Source of the DNA: DATARR01 sp036376245
Lineage (GTDB): Bacteria; Acidobacteriota; Thermoanaerobaculia; Multivoradales; UBA5704
DNA length: 64,000 nt
Assembly: GCA_036376245.1 (NCBI GenBank)
Contig: DASVAS010000035.1
Location: 186,001 to 250,000, forward strand
Direction: 5' to 3'
A program made the position numbers and the translations under genes. A model generated the notes under the pieces. That model did not search any database and was not told the DNA's origin. It saw only the letters and a list, made by a program, of their open reading frames with translations. Below are positions 41,698 through 50,226 of this stretch, piece by piece. Each line of letters starts with the position of its first letter. Position 1 is the first letter of the stretch.

Positions 41698-41766
41698 CGT
41701 GGAGGAGTTGGGCTGTTGCCGCCCTGCCTACGGGCGGGTCGATATGGTGAGCACGGGAGAGGTCCA
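41698..41766 (-). pseudogene. remnant of a subtilase-type 3' gene end
   Basis: The minus strand reads WTSPVLTISTRP then TAG (41728-41730), close to the real subtilase end WTSPVITIARP. The following sequence up to the terminator also matches the subtilase 3' untranslated region. Only about 12 codons remain, so this is the tail of a lost paralogue or of a tandem duplication. Confidence 0.7.
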
Positions 41767-41853
41767 GCGTCCTCCGGATCTCCCCAGGCCAGCAGGCGCA
41801 CCTAGAAGGGGTGGAGGCTGCCGTCAGCCTCCGCTACCAGAAAGGAGGCGTGT

Positions 41854-42072
41854 GTGAAGAAGAGCTTCTGGATTCGTCTGGCCGCCGTGGCAGTCCTGAC
41901 TGTGTTCGCGGGGAGTGAAGCGCGGAGCATCGGGATCACTCCCTTGCCGGCGTACTGCGAAGAGTGCAAGCCCTGCAGGAGCGACAACGACTGCGGCGGC
42001 AGCTCGAAGGGAGTCTGCTGGCCCCATCCCCATTATCCCTGCAGCAGCGGCTCGACCTGCTCCTGCCGGTAA
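41854..42072 (+). CDS. secreted 8-cysteine mini-protein
   Basis: About 72 residues, GTG start with AAAGGAGG upstream. A signal peptide (1-23, AAVAVLTVFAGSEA) leaves a mature chain of about 49 residues with eight Cys in the pattern C-x2-C-x2-C-x5-C-x6-C-x6-C-x5-C-x-C. The even number and tight spacing predict four disulfides, like knottins or small protease inhibitors. No family recognised. It lies convergent to the subtilase gene and between that gene and its duplicated tail, so an inhibitor or substrate relation to the protease is conceivable. Confidence 0.75.
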   Translation: MKKSFWIRLAAVAVLTVFAGSEARSIGITPLPAYCEECKPCRSDNDCGGSSKGVCWPHPHYPCSSGSTCSCR

Positions 42073-42084
42073 GCCGTCCGATCG

Positions 42085-42112
42085 AAAAAAGCCGGCGGGT
42101 CGCCCCGCCGGC
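42085..42112 (-). terminator. intrinsic terminator of the subtilase gene
   Basis: Minus strand GCCGGCGGG-GCGA-CCCGCCGGC followed by TTTTTT, 36 nt after the subtilase stop. Confidence 0.85.
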
Positions 42113-42147
42113 GTCACGTGGAGACTGTGCTGTTGTCGCCGCGCCGG

Positions 42148-44736
42148 CTACGGGCGGGCGATGGTGATCACGGGTGAGGTCCAGGTCTCGACGTGGTTCG
42201 GGTTGGCCGGGTCGCCGAGGGCCTTGAGGATCGTCATCTTGATCACGTACTGGCCGTTCGGCACGTCGTAGGTCTTGTTGCCGGCGAACGTGGTGCCGTC
42301 CCAGCCCCAGGCGAAGAAGGAGGTCGGCTGGGTGTTGCGGCTCAGGTACGACTGCCGCCGCGCCAGGTGCCAGGCCTTGCCGGTCACGGCGTCGAAGACT
42401 TCCAGCTTCGCCTCGCGCGCCTGGTGCTCCAGGTGGACCTGGACGAACGGGATGTCGCCGTCCTTCAGCGTGAAGGGGACGCCTTCGGGCTGGGGTGTGA
42501 AAGTACCGTTCGGCAACTGCTTCGCCAGACGGGGATAGTTGTTGGCCGTCGGCACCAGGTACGTGATGGACTGGTAGTCCCCCTTGAACCCGGCGTAGGG
42601 CACGCGCAGGGGCTTACCGCCGCCGTCCGGCGTGAAGACCACCCAGCCGCCGAACTGGCTGCGGTCGGGGAGCCCGGCGGGCGCGGTGAAGGTGACGTCC
42701 ACGGTGGCCGTCCCGCCGGCCGGCACGGTCAGCGTCGGAGCGCTGAACGAGACGCCGGCGGCGTTGCCGAAGAACTGCGGCACGTAGGTGTTGCCGCCGG
42801 TGGCGACCGCCGGGGTGTGGCCGAGGGTGAAGGTGACCGGGACGGAAGCCTTGTTTTCCACCGTCAGGGTCCGGACCGGAGCGGCGCCCGCCTCGAATTC
42901 ACCCAGGGAGAGCTTGCCGGGCAGGACGACCGCGGCGGCGCGGAGGACGTCCGCGATCTGCACGATGCCGGCGCCCTGGCGGTGCACGTTGTCGAACAGG
43001 CCGAGGCCGGGGTTGCCTGCCCAGAAGCGGGGCGAGGCGCTGTTCTGCAGGAGCGAGCGCACCACCTGCGGCGAGGTGTGGGGGCGGGCCTCCAGCAGCA
43101 GGGCGACGGCGCCCGCCACGTGCGGGGAGGCCATGGACGTGCCGCTGTTGTTGGTGTAGCCGCCGTTCTCCAGCGGATAGGTGGAGAAGATCGAGCCGCC
43201 GGGCGCGCCGATGTCCGGCTTCAGGGTAAGGTCGGGCGCCATGCCGTAGGAGCTGGAGCTGGCGATCAGGTTGCCGCTGGTGATGGTCTGGTTGAGGAAC
43301 TTGCCCCAGGTGAGCTCCACCGGACCCCCCGCCGCGATCCGGCTGTCGACCAGGGCGCCGTCCGTCTGATTGATGATCACCACCGGGATGGTGATCGGCA
43401 CCGCGCCGCCGACGTTGGGGGTCACGGCGGCGGCCTGGTTGTTGTAGAGGACGACGCCGATGGCGCCGGCGGCCTGGGCGTTGCGGACCTTGAAATGGAA
43501 GTCGCAGCCGCCGCGCCGGATCAGCGCCACCTTGCCGGTGAGGCTGCCCGCGGGCGGAGCCACCTCATCGCAGGCGTCGTTCGCAGTGGTCGTCGTGCCG
43601 GTGCGCGCCAGCGTGGCGGTGCCGGAGGCGGGAGCGGGTCTGGTTCCCCCGTTGGAACGGGTGTAGGGGATCAGCTTGTTGTCGGGAGAGAGGGTGAAGG
43701 CCGGGGTCTTCAGGGTCGTGTTGTTGAAGGAGGCCGTGGCGATGACCTTGCTGCCCAGGCCGGGAGCGCCCGCCGCGTAGACGCCGTTGGCGCCGCTGTT
43801 GCCGGTCGAGGTGACGACCACGATGCCCTTGTTGACCAGGCGGTCGGCGGCCTGGGCCGTCGGGTACTGGGGCCACTGGAAAGGCGCGCCGATGCTGATG
43901 TTCACCACGTCGGCGCCGTCCTCGGCGATGCGCTCCATGGCCGCGAGCATGACGTCGGTCAAGGTGTCGCCGTTGCAGCCGAAGACCCGGTAGACGCCGA
44001 AGGTCACCTCCGGGGCCACGCCCACGACGCCGCCGTTGGCGCCGAGGATTCCCGCCACGTGGGTGCCGTGGCCGGCGCAGTCGTCCGGGAAGGGATCGGG
44101 GACCGGAGTGGGACTGGTGGAGGGATCGAAGGCGTCGCCCACGAAGTCATGGCCGGTCACGACCCGGCAGCCCGGGCCGAAGCAGCCGCCCAGGTCCGGA
44201 TGGTCGTAATCGACCCCGCTGTCCATGATCGCCACGTGGATGCCGCGGCCGGTCAGCCCGAGCTCGCTGCGGGCGATGTCGACCTGGGTCATGGCGGTCG
44301 CCGTGGAGAGGTCCAGCGCGTTACCGGGCTCGTCCTCTTCGTTCTGGGGAAGAGAGACCGTGACGACCGGGTAGAGGTTCTTCACTCCGGCCAGGCGCGC
44401 CAGCTTGGGGATGTCGGACGCCGGCGCCTCCAGGGACACACCGTTCCAGAGCTTGTCGAAGCTGTAACGCTCCTTGAGCCGGACGCCTGCCTTCCGGGCG
44501 GCGTCGCGGAAGGCCTTTTTCTCCACGGCCAGATCGGCCAGGGAGCCGCCGTCGGCGGCGGGGACGCCCTGGAGCTCGACGAGCCAGGCTTTCGGGGTCT
44601 CGTCGACCGGGCCGTCGCTCTCCACCGCGCCGGTGGGGTTCGTGGGCTCGACGACGTCCGTGGTCTGGGCGCCGATTACGAGAGGGAAGGCGCAGAGCGC
44701 GGCCAGGACGAGGACGGCAAGTGGGGATCGTTTCAT
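42148..44736 (-). CDS. secreted subtilisin-family (S8) protease with PA domain
   Basis: About 862 residues. Signal peptide (1-23, VLVLAALCAFPLVIGAQ), an inhibitor_I9-like propeptide (about 45-130), and the S8 domain with Asp172 (IMDSGVDYDHP), His223 (AGHGTHVAG) and Ser near 555 (NSGTSMASPHVAG). A protease-associated insert (about 330-480) carries the GKVALIRRGGCDFHFK pattern. The tail (about 610-862) has beta-sandwich (fibronectin/Ig-like) repeats ending WTSPVITIARP. All catalytic residues are present. It has its own terminator at 42085; the 3' end has a second partial copy at 41698. Substrates are extracellular proteins; specific targets unknown. Confidence 0.94.
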   Translation of the reverse strand: MKRSPLAVLVLAALCAFPLVIGAQTTDVVEPTNPTGAVESDGPVDETPKAWLVELQGVPAADGGSLADLAVEKKAFRDAARKAGVRLKERYSFDKLWNGVSLEAPASDIPKLARLAGVKNLYPVVTVSLPQNEEDEPGNALDLSTATAMTQVDIARSELGLTGRGIHVAIMDSGVDYDHPDLGGCFGPGCRVVTGHDFVGDAFDPSTSPTPVPDPFPDDCAGHGTHVAGILGANGGVVGVAPEVTFGVYRVFGCNGDTLTDVMLAAMERIAEDGADVVNISIGAPFQWPQYPTAQAADRLVNKGIVVVTSTGNSGANGVYAAGAPGLGSKVIATASFNNTTLKTPAFTLSPDNKLIPYTRSNGGTRPAPASGTATLARTGTTTTANDACDEVAPPAGSLTGKVALIRRGGCDFHFKVRNAQAAGAIGVVLYNNQAAAVTPNVGGAVPITIPVVIINQTDGALVDSRIAAGGPVELTWGKFLNQTITSGNLIASSSSYGMAPDLTLKPDIGAPGGSIFSTYPLENGGYTNNSGTSMASPHVAGAVALLLEARPHTSPQVVRSLLQNSASPRFWAGNPGLGLFDNVHRQGAGIVQIADVLRAAAVVLPGKLSLGEFEAGAAPVRTLTVENKASVPVTFTLGHTPAVATGGNTYVPQFFGNAAGVSFSAPTLTVPAGGTATVDVTFTAPAGLPDRSQFGGWVVFTPDGGGKPLRVPYAGFKGDYQSITYLVPTANNYPRLAKQLPNGTFTPQPEGVPFTLKDGDIPFVQVHLEHQAREAKLEVFDAVTGKAWHLARRQSYLSRNTQPTSFFAWGWDGTTFAGNKTYDVPNGQYVIKMTILKALGDPANPNHVETWTSPVITIARP

Positions 44737-45036
44737 GCGGTCTCCTGTTCTCGGACTCGGTTGTAAATCAACGCTGAACGACTGCGTTACGAGCTAGGAG
44801 CAAACCGGGCCGGACCCGGTTGTTGGAAACGATGATGCGAAGGTTGGCGTAGAAAGCCGTGAACGCGTCTTGAAACAAAGCAGCAGATGCGGTTATTTCC
44901 CGGATTCTCTGGGAAGGACCGGGGAATGCCCTCCTTCCGGGCGGCGTTGGAGAAGATGACCGGCGGCCGGCGCATCCGGCCACGGGCGGGGAGCGTGGGG
45001 CCACGTAAGTCACAGAAAAAATTGAATTTCCCGCCG
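44737..45036. other. intergenic region between subtilase and nuo operon
   Basis: About 300 nt separating divergent genes. Moderately GC-rich; short open frames here overlap nuoB antisense and lack ribosome-binding sites. It should hold the subtilase promoter, but none could be picked with confidence. The nuo promoter/operator follows at 45037. Confidence 0.4.
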
Positions 45037-45066
45037 CTTGTGACCCGCAGTCACAAGTGCTAGACT
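45037..45066 (+). promoter_or_regulatory. nuo-operon promoter with overlapping palindrome
   Basis: CTTGTGAC-CCGCA-GTCACAAG is a perfect dyad (45037-45057) overlapping a -35 TTGTGA (45038-45043) that is 17 bp from TAGACT (45061-45066). Half-sites resemble CRP/FNR-family sites (TGTGA...TCACA) but with 7 rather than 6 intervening bases. The nuoB start is 24 nt downstream of the -10, so the leader is very short. Confidence 0.55.
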
Positions 45067-45089
45067 CGCCTCCGCGAGAGGATAGCCCG

Positions 45090-45623
45090 ATGCCTAACGA
45101 CAACATGACCGGAGAAAGTTGGCTCACCACCAGGTTCGAGACGCTGGAGGATTGGGCCACGCGCAACTCCTTCTGGCCGTTCCCGTTCGGCACGGCCTGC
45201 TGCGCCATCGAGTTCATGTCGACCGTCTCCAGCCACTACGACCTGTCGCGGTTCGGCTCGGAGGTGGTGCGTTTCTCGCCCCGGCAGAGCGACGTGCTGC
45301 TGGTGGCGGGGACCATCAACGACAAGATGGGCCCGGTGCTCAAGAAGATCTACGACCAGATGGCGGAGCCCAAGTGGGTGATCTCCATGGGGGCCTGCGC
45401 GTGCTCGGGCGGCTTCTACCGCGCCTACCACGTGATGCAGGGTATCGACGAGATCATCCCGGTGGACGTCTACGTCCCCGGCTGCCCGCCGACCCCGGAG
45501 GGGCTGATCTACGGCATCCTCCAGCTCAAGGAGAAGGTCGCCCGCGACCGCAAACGGTTCCGCGAGCAGGACCGCAACCAGGAGAAGACCGAGAGTGTCA
45601 ACACTGGCGCCCCCACTGTCTGA
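45090..45623 (+). CDS. nuoB: NADH-quinone oxidoreductase subunit B
   Basis: About 177 residues; ATG 45090 has GAGAGGA about 8 nt upstream. NuoB carries the N2 [4Fe-4S] cluster of respiratory complex I. The tandem Cys pair (FGTACCAIE), CACSGG and VPGCPPTPE are all visible, giving the four cluster ligands. The C-terminal 20 residues are charged and overlap the start of nuoCD by 29 nt, implying translational coupling. The gene heads a short nuoB-nuoCD-nuoI cluster lacking membrane subunits. Confidence 0.96.
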   Translation: MPNDNMTGESWLTTRFETLEDWATRNSFWPFPFGTACCAIEFMSTVSSHYDLSRFGSEVVRFSPRQSDVLLVAGTINDKMGPVLKKIYDQMAEPKWVISMGACACSGGFYRAYHVMQGIDEIIPVDVYVPGCPPTPEGLIYGILQLKEKVARDRKRFREQDRNQEKTESVNTGAPTV

Positions 45624-47313
45624 GCCCTCGACGATGCCCGAGCTGGAGTCGGTCCGGGCGAGGTTCCCGGCGGGCAGCATCCTGCCTCAGGACGGCCTGG
45701 ACCAGCCGGTCTGGATCGTCTCGCGCGACGTCCTCCACGAGGTCTGCCGCGAGCTGAAGACCAACCCGCAGACGAAGTTCGACCTCATGCTCGACCTCTG
45801 CGGCGTGGACTTCCCGGACCGCGAGGAGCGCTTCGAGGCCGTCTACCATCTCTATTCGATCCACCGCAACGCGCGGCTGCGCCTCAAGGTGCCCCTGCGC
45901 GAGGACGACGCGGTCATCCCCTCCGTCTACGACGTCTGGAAGGGGGCCGACTGGTTCGAGCGGGAGATCTACGACATGTTCGGGGTGAAGGCGGAGGGGC
46001 ACCCGAACCTCCGCCGCATCCTGTGTCACGAGGCCTTCCAGGGCCACCCGCTGCGCAAGGACTACGATCCGGCGCGGCGCTGGATCCTCACCGAGGACAA
46101 GATCTACAAGCCGCATTTCGACCTCCCCGAGGGGGAGGACGACATGTTCGAGCGGATGACGATCAACATCGGCCCGTCCCACCCGGCCATGCACGGCACC
46201 TTCCGCCTGATGGCCGTGCTGGACGGCGAGACGATCGTCGCCTCCGACGTCGAGATCGGGTACCTGCACCGGTGCTTCGAGAAGATGTCGGAGACGCACA
46301 CCTGGCAGCACGTCATCCCCTACACGGACCGGCTCAACTACTGCTCGGCCTTCATCAACAACGTCGCCTACTGCAAGACGGTGGAGAAGATGCTGGGCAT
46401 CGAGGTGCCCCCCAAGGCGGTGTGGGCGCGGACGCTCCTCTCGGAGTTCTCCCGCATCATGGACCACTGCGTCTGCAACGGCACGACGCTGGTGGACGCC
46501 GGGGCCCTCACCAACTTCTGGTACCTCTTCCAGCCCCGCGAGGAGATCTACGGCCTGCTCGAATCGGTCTGCGGCGCGCGGCTGACGGTGTCGGCCTGCC
46601 GCATCGGCGGCCTGATCCAGGAGCTGCCGCCCGACTTCGAGGCGCGCTCCCGCCGGCTGCTCGAGATGATCCCGAAGCACATCGAGGACGTCGAGAAGCT
46701 GATCAACAAGAACCGGATCTGGCAGGATCGCTCGGTCGGAGTGGCCGCCATCTCGGCCGAGGAGGCGATCAACTGGAGCTGGACCGGCCCCTGCCTGCGG
46801 GCGAGCGGCGTCCCCCTCGACGTGCGGCGGGTCAACCCCTATGACCTCTACGACACCCTGGACTTCGAGATCCCGGTGCTCTACGGCGGCGACGTCTACG
46901 ACCGCTTCCGCATCCGCATGCTGGAGATCCGGGAGTCGCTGAAGATCATCCGCCAGCTCCTCGACCGCGGCATGCCCCCGGGGCCGTTCATCGTCGACGA
47001 CCCGCACGTGGCGCTGCCGCCCAAGGAAGCCTGCTACAACCAGATGGAAGCCATGATCTACCACTTCAAGCTGATCATGGACGGCATCCAGGTGCCGGCG
47101 GGCGAGATCTACTCCGCGGTCGAGGGCGCCAACGGCGAGCTCGGCTTCTACACGATCAGCGACGGGACCAGCAAGCCGTACCGGAACCACTGCCGGCCGC
47201 CCTGCTTCCCGATCTTCTCCACCTTCCCCAGCCTGATCAACGGCGGATCGCTCTCCGACTCGATCGTCACGCTGGGCGGGTTGAACGTCATTGCGGGAGA
47301 GCTCGAGCGATGA
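45595..47313 (+). CDS. nuoCD: NADH-quinone oxidoreductase fused subunit C/D
   Basis: About 572 residues, GTG 45595 with AGGAGAA upstream (ATG 45634 possible). Residues 1-175 are NuoC (EREIYDMFGVKAEGHPNLRR, GHPLRKDYDP); residues about 185-572 are NuoD (NIGPSHPAMHGTFRL, DVEIGYLHRCFEK). C and D are fused as in several bacterial complex I types. The subunits form the peripheral arm near the quinone site, with the His and Tyr regions of NuoD present. The NuoI start overlaps the stop by 4 nt. Confidence 0.95.
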   Translation: MSTLAPPLSEPSTMPELESVRARFPAGSILPQDGLDQPVWIVSRDVLHEVCRELKTNPQTKFDLMLDLCGVDFPDREERFEAVYHLYSIHRNARLRLKVPLREDDAVIPSVYDVWKGADWFEREIYDMFGVKAEGHPNLRRILCHEAFQGHPLRKDYDPARRWILTEDKIYKPHFDLPEGEDDMFERMTINIGPSHPAMHGTFRLMAVLDGETIVASDVEIGYLHRCFEKMSETHTWQHVIPYTDRLNYCSAFINNVAYCKTVEKMLGIEVPPKAVWARTLLSEFSRIMDHCVCNGTTLVDAGALTNFWYLFQPREEIYGLLESVCGARLTVSACRIGGLIQELPPDFEARSRRLLEMIPKHIEDVEKLINKNRIWQDRSVGVAAISAEEAINWSWTGPCLRASGVPLDVRRVNPYDLYDTLDFEIPVLYGGDVYDRFRIRMLEIRESLKIIRQLLDRGMPPGPFIVDDPHVALPPKEACYNQMEAMIYHFKLIMDGIQVPAGEIYSAVEGANGELGFYTISDGTSKPYRNHCRPPCFPIFSTFPSLINGGSLSDSIVTLGGLNVIAGELER

Positions 47314-47996
47314 GCCAGCCTCTGACCCACACCGCGAGCGCTCCGGCCCCGGCGGGCCGGCCGGTCCTGACGGAGCCGTATCCGACCGAGGTGAGGCCGT
47401 ACAAGCCGGGCCTCGCGGAGCGGCTCTACCTGCCGCTGCTGGGCGGCCTGATGGTGACGATGCGCCACTTCCTCAAGAACCTCTTCGGGCGCAACAAGAT
47501 GTACACCATCGAGTACCCGGAGAAGCGGCGCGATTACAGCCACCGCTTCCGCGGCCACCACATCCTGACCACCCGTCCCGACGGCTCGGTGCGGTGCGTG
47601 GCCTGTTACCTCTGCGCCCAGAACTGCCCGGCCGAGTGCATCCACATCGAGGCCGCCGAGCATCCGGACGTCAACATCGAGAAGTACCCGGTGGTCTACG
47701 AGATCGACATGCTGCGCTGCGTCTTCTGCGGCTTCTGCGTGGACGCCTGCCCGGAGGAGGCCATCATCATGTCGAACAACTACGACATGGCCTACTTCAC
47801 GCGCGAGCAGTCGATCGTCGGCAAGTCCGACCTGATGAAGCCCTTCACCTTCGACGAGAACCGGCTCGGCTACCGTCCCCGGTTCCCCGAGGAGGACGTG
47901 CAGCGGGCCAAGATGCGCCGCGACGCCTTCAACCTCGTCGAAGCCGCCAAGCAGGCCCAGAACCGCGAAGCGGCCCGGGCGGCGGCGGGGTCGTAG
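47310..47996 (+). CDS. nuoI: NADH-quinone oxidoreductase subunit I (ferredoxin-like)
   Basis: About 228 residues, ATG overlapping the nuoCD stop (ATGA). Two CxxCxxCxxxCP motifs (CVACYLCAQNCP and CVFCGFCVDACP) bind the N6a/N6b [4Fe-4S] clusters that pass electrons to NuoB. An N-terminal extension of about 50 residues and a C-terminal extension of 30 Ala/Arg-rich residues exceed the usual 160-180 residues. The cluster stops here: no NuoA, E-H or J-N in the window. Confidence 0.95.
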   Translation: MSQPLTHTASAPAPAGRPVLTEPYPTEVRPYKPGLAERLYLPLLGGLMVTMRHFLKNLFGRNKMYTIEYPEKRRDYSHRFRGHHILTTRPDGSVRCVACYLCAQNCPAECIHIEAAEHPDVNIEKYPVVYEIDMLRCVFCGFCVDACPEEAIIMSNNYDMAYFTREQSIVGKSDLMKPFTFDENRLGYRPRFPEEDVQRAKMRRDAFNLVEAAKQAQNREAARAAAGS

Positions 47997-48042
47997 AAGG
48001 CCCCGCTCAGAGTCTCCTTGCCTGCTGGGGCGATCCGCCCTT

Positions 48043-48182
48043 CGAAGCCTCACCCCCTGGCCCCCTCTCCCGACCCCTCCCTCCCGCCCTCACCGGGAGA
48101 GGGAGAACGATGAGGGGGCCGTCTTGCCTGCGCCGGAGAGCCCTCCCTCTCCTTCAGGAGAGGGACCGAGGGTGAGGTCTCG
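48043..48182. repeat. dispersed inverted-repeat element, copy 6 (full length)
   Basis: Ends TTCGAAGCCTCACCCC and GGGTGAGGTCTCGGAGG are inverted, with two CCCTCTCC/GGAGAGGG hairpins. About 140 bp. It lies in the 355-nt gap between nuoI and korA; the remainder of the gap contains a weak TTGCG-TCACG-CGCAA dyad at 48255-48269 and no clear promoter. Confidence 0.75.
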
Positions 48183-48351
48183 GAGGGCATACCCCACCCC
48201 AAAGGACGGCGATGTAAGGGACCCCTGTCTGTTAAGATCCTCTCCGCGTGCATCTTGCGTCACGCGCAACGTCCATGCGAACCGAAACTCTGACCCGGGC
48301 CGGGCATTCCAGCCGGTCTGGTTTTGTTCTCATCTCTGAAAAGAGAGGACA

Positions 48352-50226
48352 ATGAGCACCACAGTCGCTGAGAAGGAAAGAACGCTTGTGCCCGAGAAGC
48401 TCGACGAGGTGGTGATCCGCTTCGCCGGCGACTCGGGCGACGGCATGCAGCTTACCGGCACCCAGTTCACCAACACCTCGGCCCTGGTGGGGAACGATCT
48501 CTCGACCCTGCCGGACTTCCCGGCCGAGATCCGCGCGCCCGCCGGCACCCTCCCCGGGGTCTCGGCCTTCCAGGTGCGCATCGCCGACTACGACATCCAC
48601 ACGCCGGGCGACGCCCCGGACGTGCTGGTCGCCATGAATCCGGCGGCTCTCAAGAAGGAGCTGAAGGATCTCAAGCCCAACGGCATCATCATCGTCAACA
48701 CCGACGAGTTCAACGACCGCAACTTCGCGCGCGCCAGCATCGCCTCCAACCCGCTGGAGGACGGCAGCCTCTCCGGCTACCGGGTGTTCCAGGCGGCGCT
48801 GACCACCATGACCCGCCGCACGCTCGAGGGGAGCGGCCTCGACACCAAGTCGATGGACCGCTGCAAGAACATGTTCGCCCTCGGCATGTGCTACTGGCTG
48901 TTCTCCCGCCCACTGGACAACACCGTCGCGTGGCTGAACCGGCAGTTCGCCAAGAAACCGCACCTCGCCGAGGCCAACATCGCGGTGCTCAAGGCGGGCT
49001 GGAACTTCTGCGACATCACCGAGCTGTTCCACGACCGTTACGAGGTGCCCGCGGCCCAGATGGCGCCCGGCACCTACCGGAACATCACGGGGAACACCGC
49101 GCTCGCCATGGGCCTGATCGCCGCCAGCCAGCAGAGCGGCCTGCCGCTCTTCCTGGGGGCGTACCCGATCACTCCGGCGTCGGACGTGCTCCACGAGCTG
49201 TCGCGGTACAAGAACTTCGGGGTCACCACCTTCCAGGCCGAGGACGAGATCGCCGCCGTCTGCGCGGCCATCGGCGCCTCGTTCGGCGGCCGGCTGGGCG
49301 TGACCGTCTCCTCGGGTCCGGGCATCGCGCTGAAGTCCGAAGCGATGAACCTGGCGATCATGACCGAGCTGCCGCTGATCGTCTGCGACATCCAGCGCGG
49401 CGGCCCGTCCACCGGCCTGCCGACCAAGACGGAGCAGTCGGACCTGCTGCAGATCATGTTCGGCCGCAACGGCGAGTCGCCGCTGGCCATCCTCGCCGCG
49501 TCGTCGCCCAAGGACTGCTTCGAGGTCGCCCTGGAGGCGGTGCGTCTCGCCACCCGCTACATGGTGCCGGTGGTGCTCCTCTCGGACGGCTACATCGCCA
49601 ACGGCTCGGAGCCCTGGAAGCTGCCGCAGGTGTCGGACCTGCCGGACCTGCGGGTGCGCTTCTACACCGACGCCGAGAGCTTCCGCCCGTACCTGCGCGA
49701 TCCGGAGACCCTGGCGCGGCCGTGGGCGATCCCCGGCACGCCGGGCCTGGAGCACCGCATCGGCGGCCTGGAGAAAGAGAACGTCAGCGGCAACGTCTCG
49801 TACGATCCCAACAACCACGAGCAGATGGTCCACCTGCGGGCCGAGAAGGTGGCGCGCATGGCCAACGAGATCCCGGACCTGGAGGTCCATGGCGACCCGC
49901 AAGGCGGCGATCTGCTGGTGATCGGCTGGGGCTCGACGGCGGGAGCCATCCACGGCGCGGTGAATTCCGCCCGCCGGTTGGGCCTCTCCGTCAGCCGCGC
50001 CCACCTGCGCTACCTGAACCCGTTCCCGAAGAACCTGGGCGAGGTGCTGTCGCGCTTCGACAAGGTCCTGGCCCCCGAGATGAACCTCGGACAGCTCTCC
50101 ATGCTGCTGCGGGCCCGCTACCTGAAGGACGTCATCGCGTTCAACAAGGTCCAGGGCCGTCCCTTCGCCCGTCAAGAGATCCTGGACAAGATCCAGTCGA
50201 TCCTGGAGCCCAAGCATGTCCACTGA
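48352..50226 (+). CDS. korA: 2-oxoacid:ferredoxin oxidoreductase, alpha subunit with fused gamma domain
   Basis: About 624 residues, ATG with GAGAGGA 4 nt upstream. The first 190 residues are the gamma domain (GDSGDGMQLTG); the rest is the alpha/pyrimidine-binding part (LGAYPITPASDVLHEL, QAEDEIAAVCAAIGASFGGR, TVSSGPGIALKSE). This gamma-alpha fusion is typical of KorA/OorA-like 2-oxoglutarate synthases and of some pyruvate enzymes. The reaction oxidises a 2-oxoacid with CoA and reduces ferredoxin, or runs in reverse. The stop overlaps korB by 11 nt. Substrate is inferred to be 2-oxoglutarate; pyruvate is the alternative. Confidence 0.9.
   Translation: MSTTVAEKERTLVPEKLDEVVIRFAGDSGDGMQLTGTQFTNTSALVGNDLSTLPDFPAEIRAPAGTLPGVSAFQVRIADYDIHTPGDAPDVLVAMNPAALKKELKDLKPNGIIIVNTDEFNDRNFARASIASNPLEDGSLSGYRVFQAALTTMTRRTLEGSGLDTKSMDRCKNMFALGMCYWLFSRPLDNTVAWLNRQFAKKPHLAEANIAVLKAGWNFCDITELFHDRYEVPAAQMAPGTYRNITGNTALAMGLIAASQQSGLPLFLGAYPITPASDVLHELSRYKNFGVTTFQAEDEIAAVCAAIGASFGGRLGVTVSSGPGIALKSEAMNLAIMTELPLIVCDIQRGGPSTGLPTKTEQSDLLQIMFGRNGESPLAILAASSPKDCFEVALEAVRLATRYMVPVVLLSDGYIANGSEPWKLPQVSDLPDLRVRFYTDAESFRPYLRDPETLARPWAIPGTPGLEHRIGGLEKENVSGNVSYDPNNHEQMVHLRAEKVARMANEIPDLEVHGDPQGGDLLVIGWGSTAGAIHGAVNSARRLGLSVSRAHLRYLNPFPKNLGEVLSRFDKVLAPEMNLGQLSMLLRARYLKDVIAFNKVQGRPFARQEILDKIQSILEPKHVH

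Noticed and set aside
45038..45056. Classical CRP binding site
   Set aside because: Half-sites TGTGA and TCACA are separated by 7 bp, not 6, so the standard site call fails.
44768..45217. 149-codon minus-strand gene upstream of the subtilase
   Set aside because: It overlaps nuoB antisense, has no ribosome-binding site and no recognisable domain.
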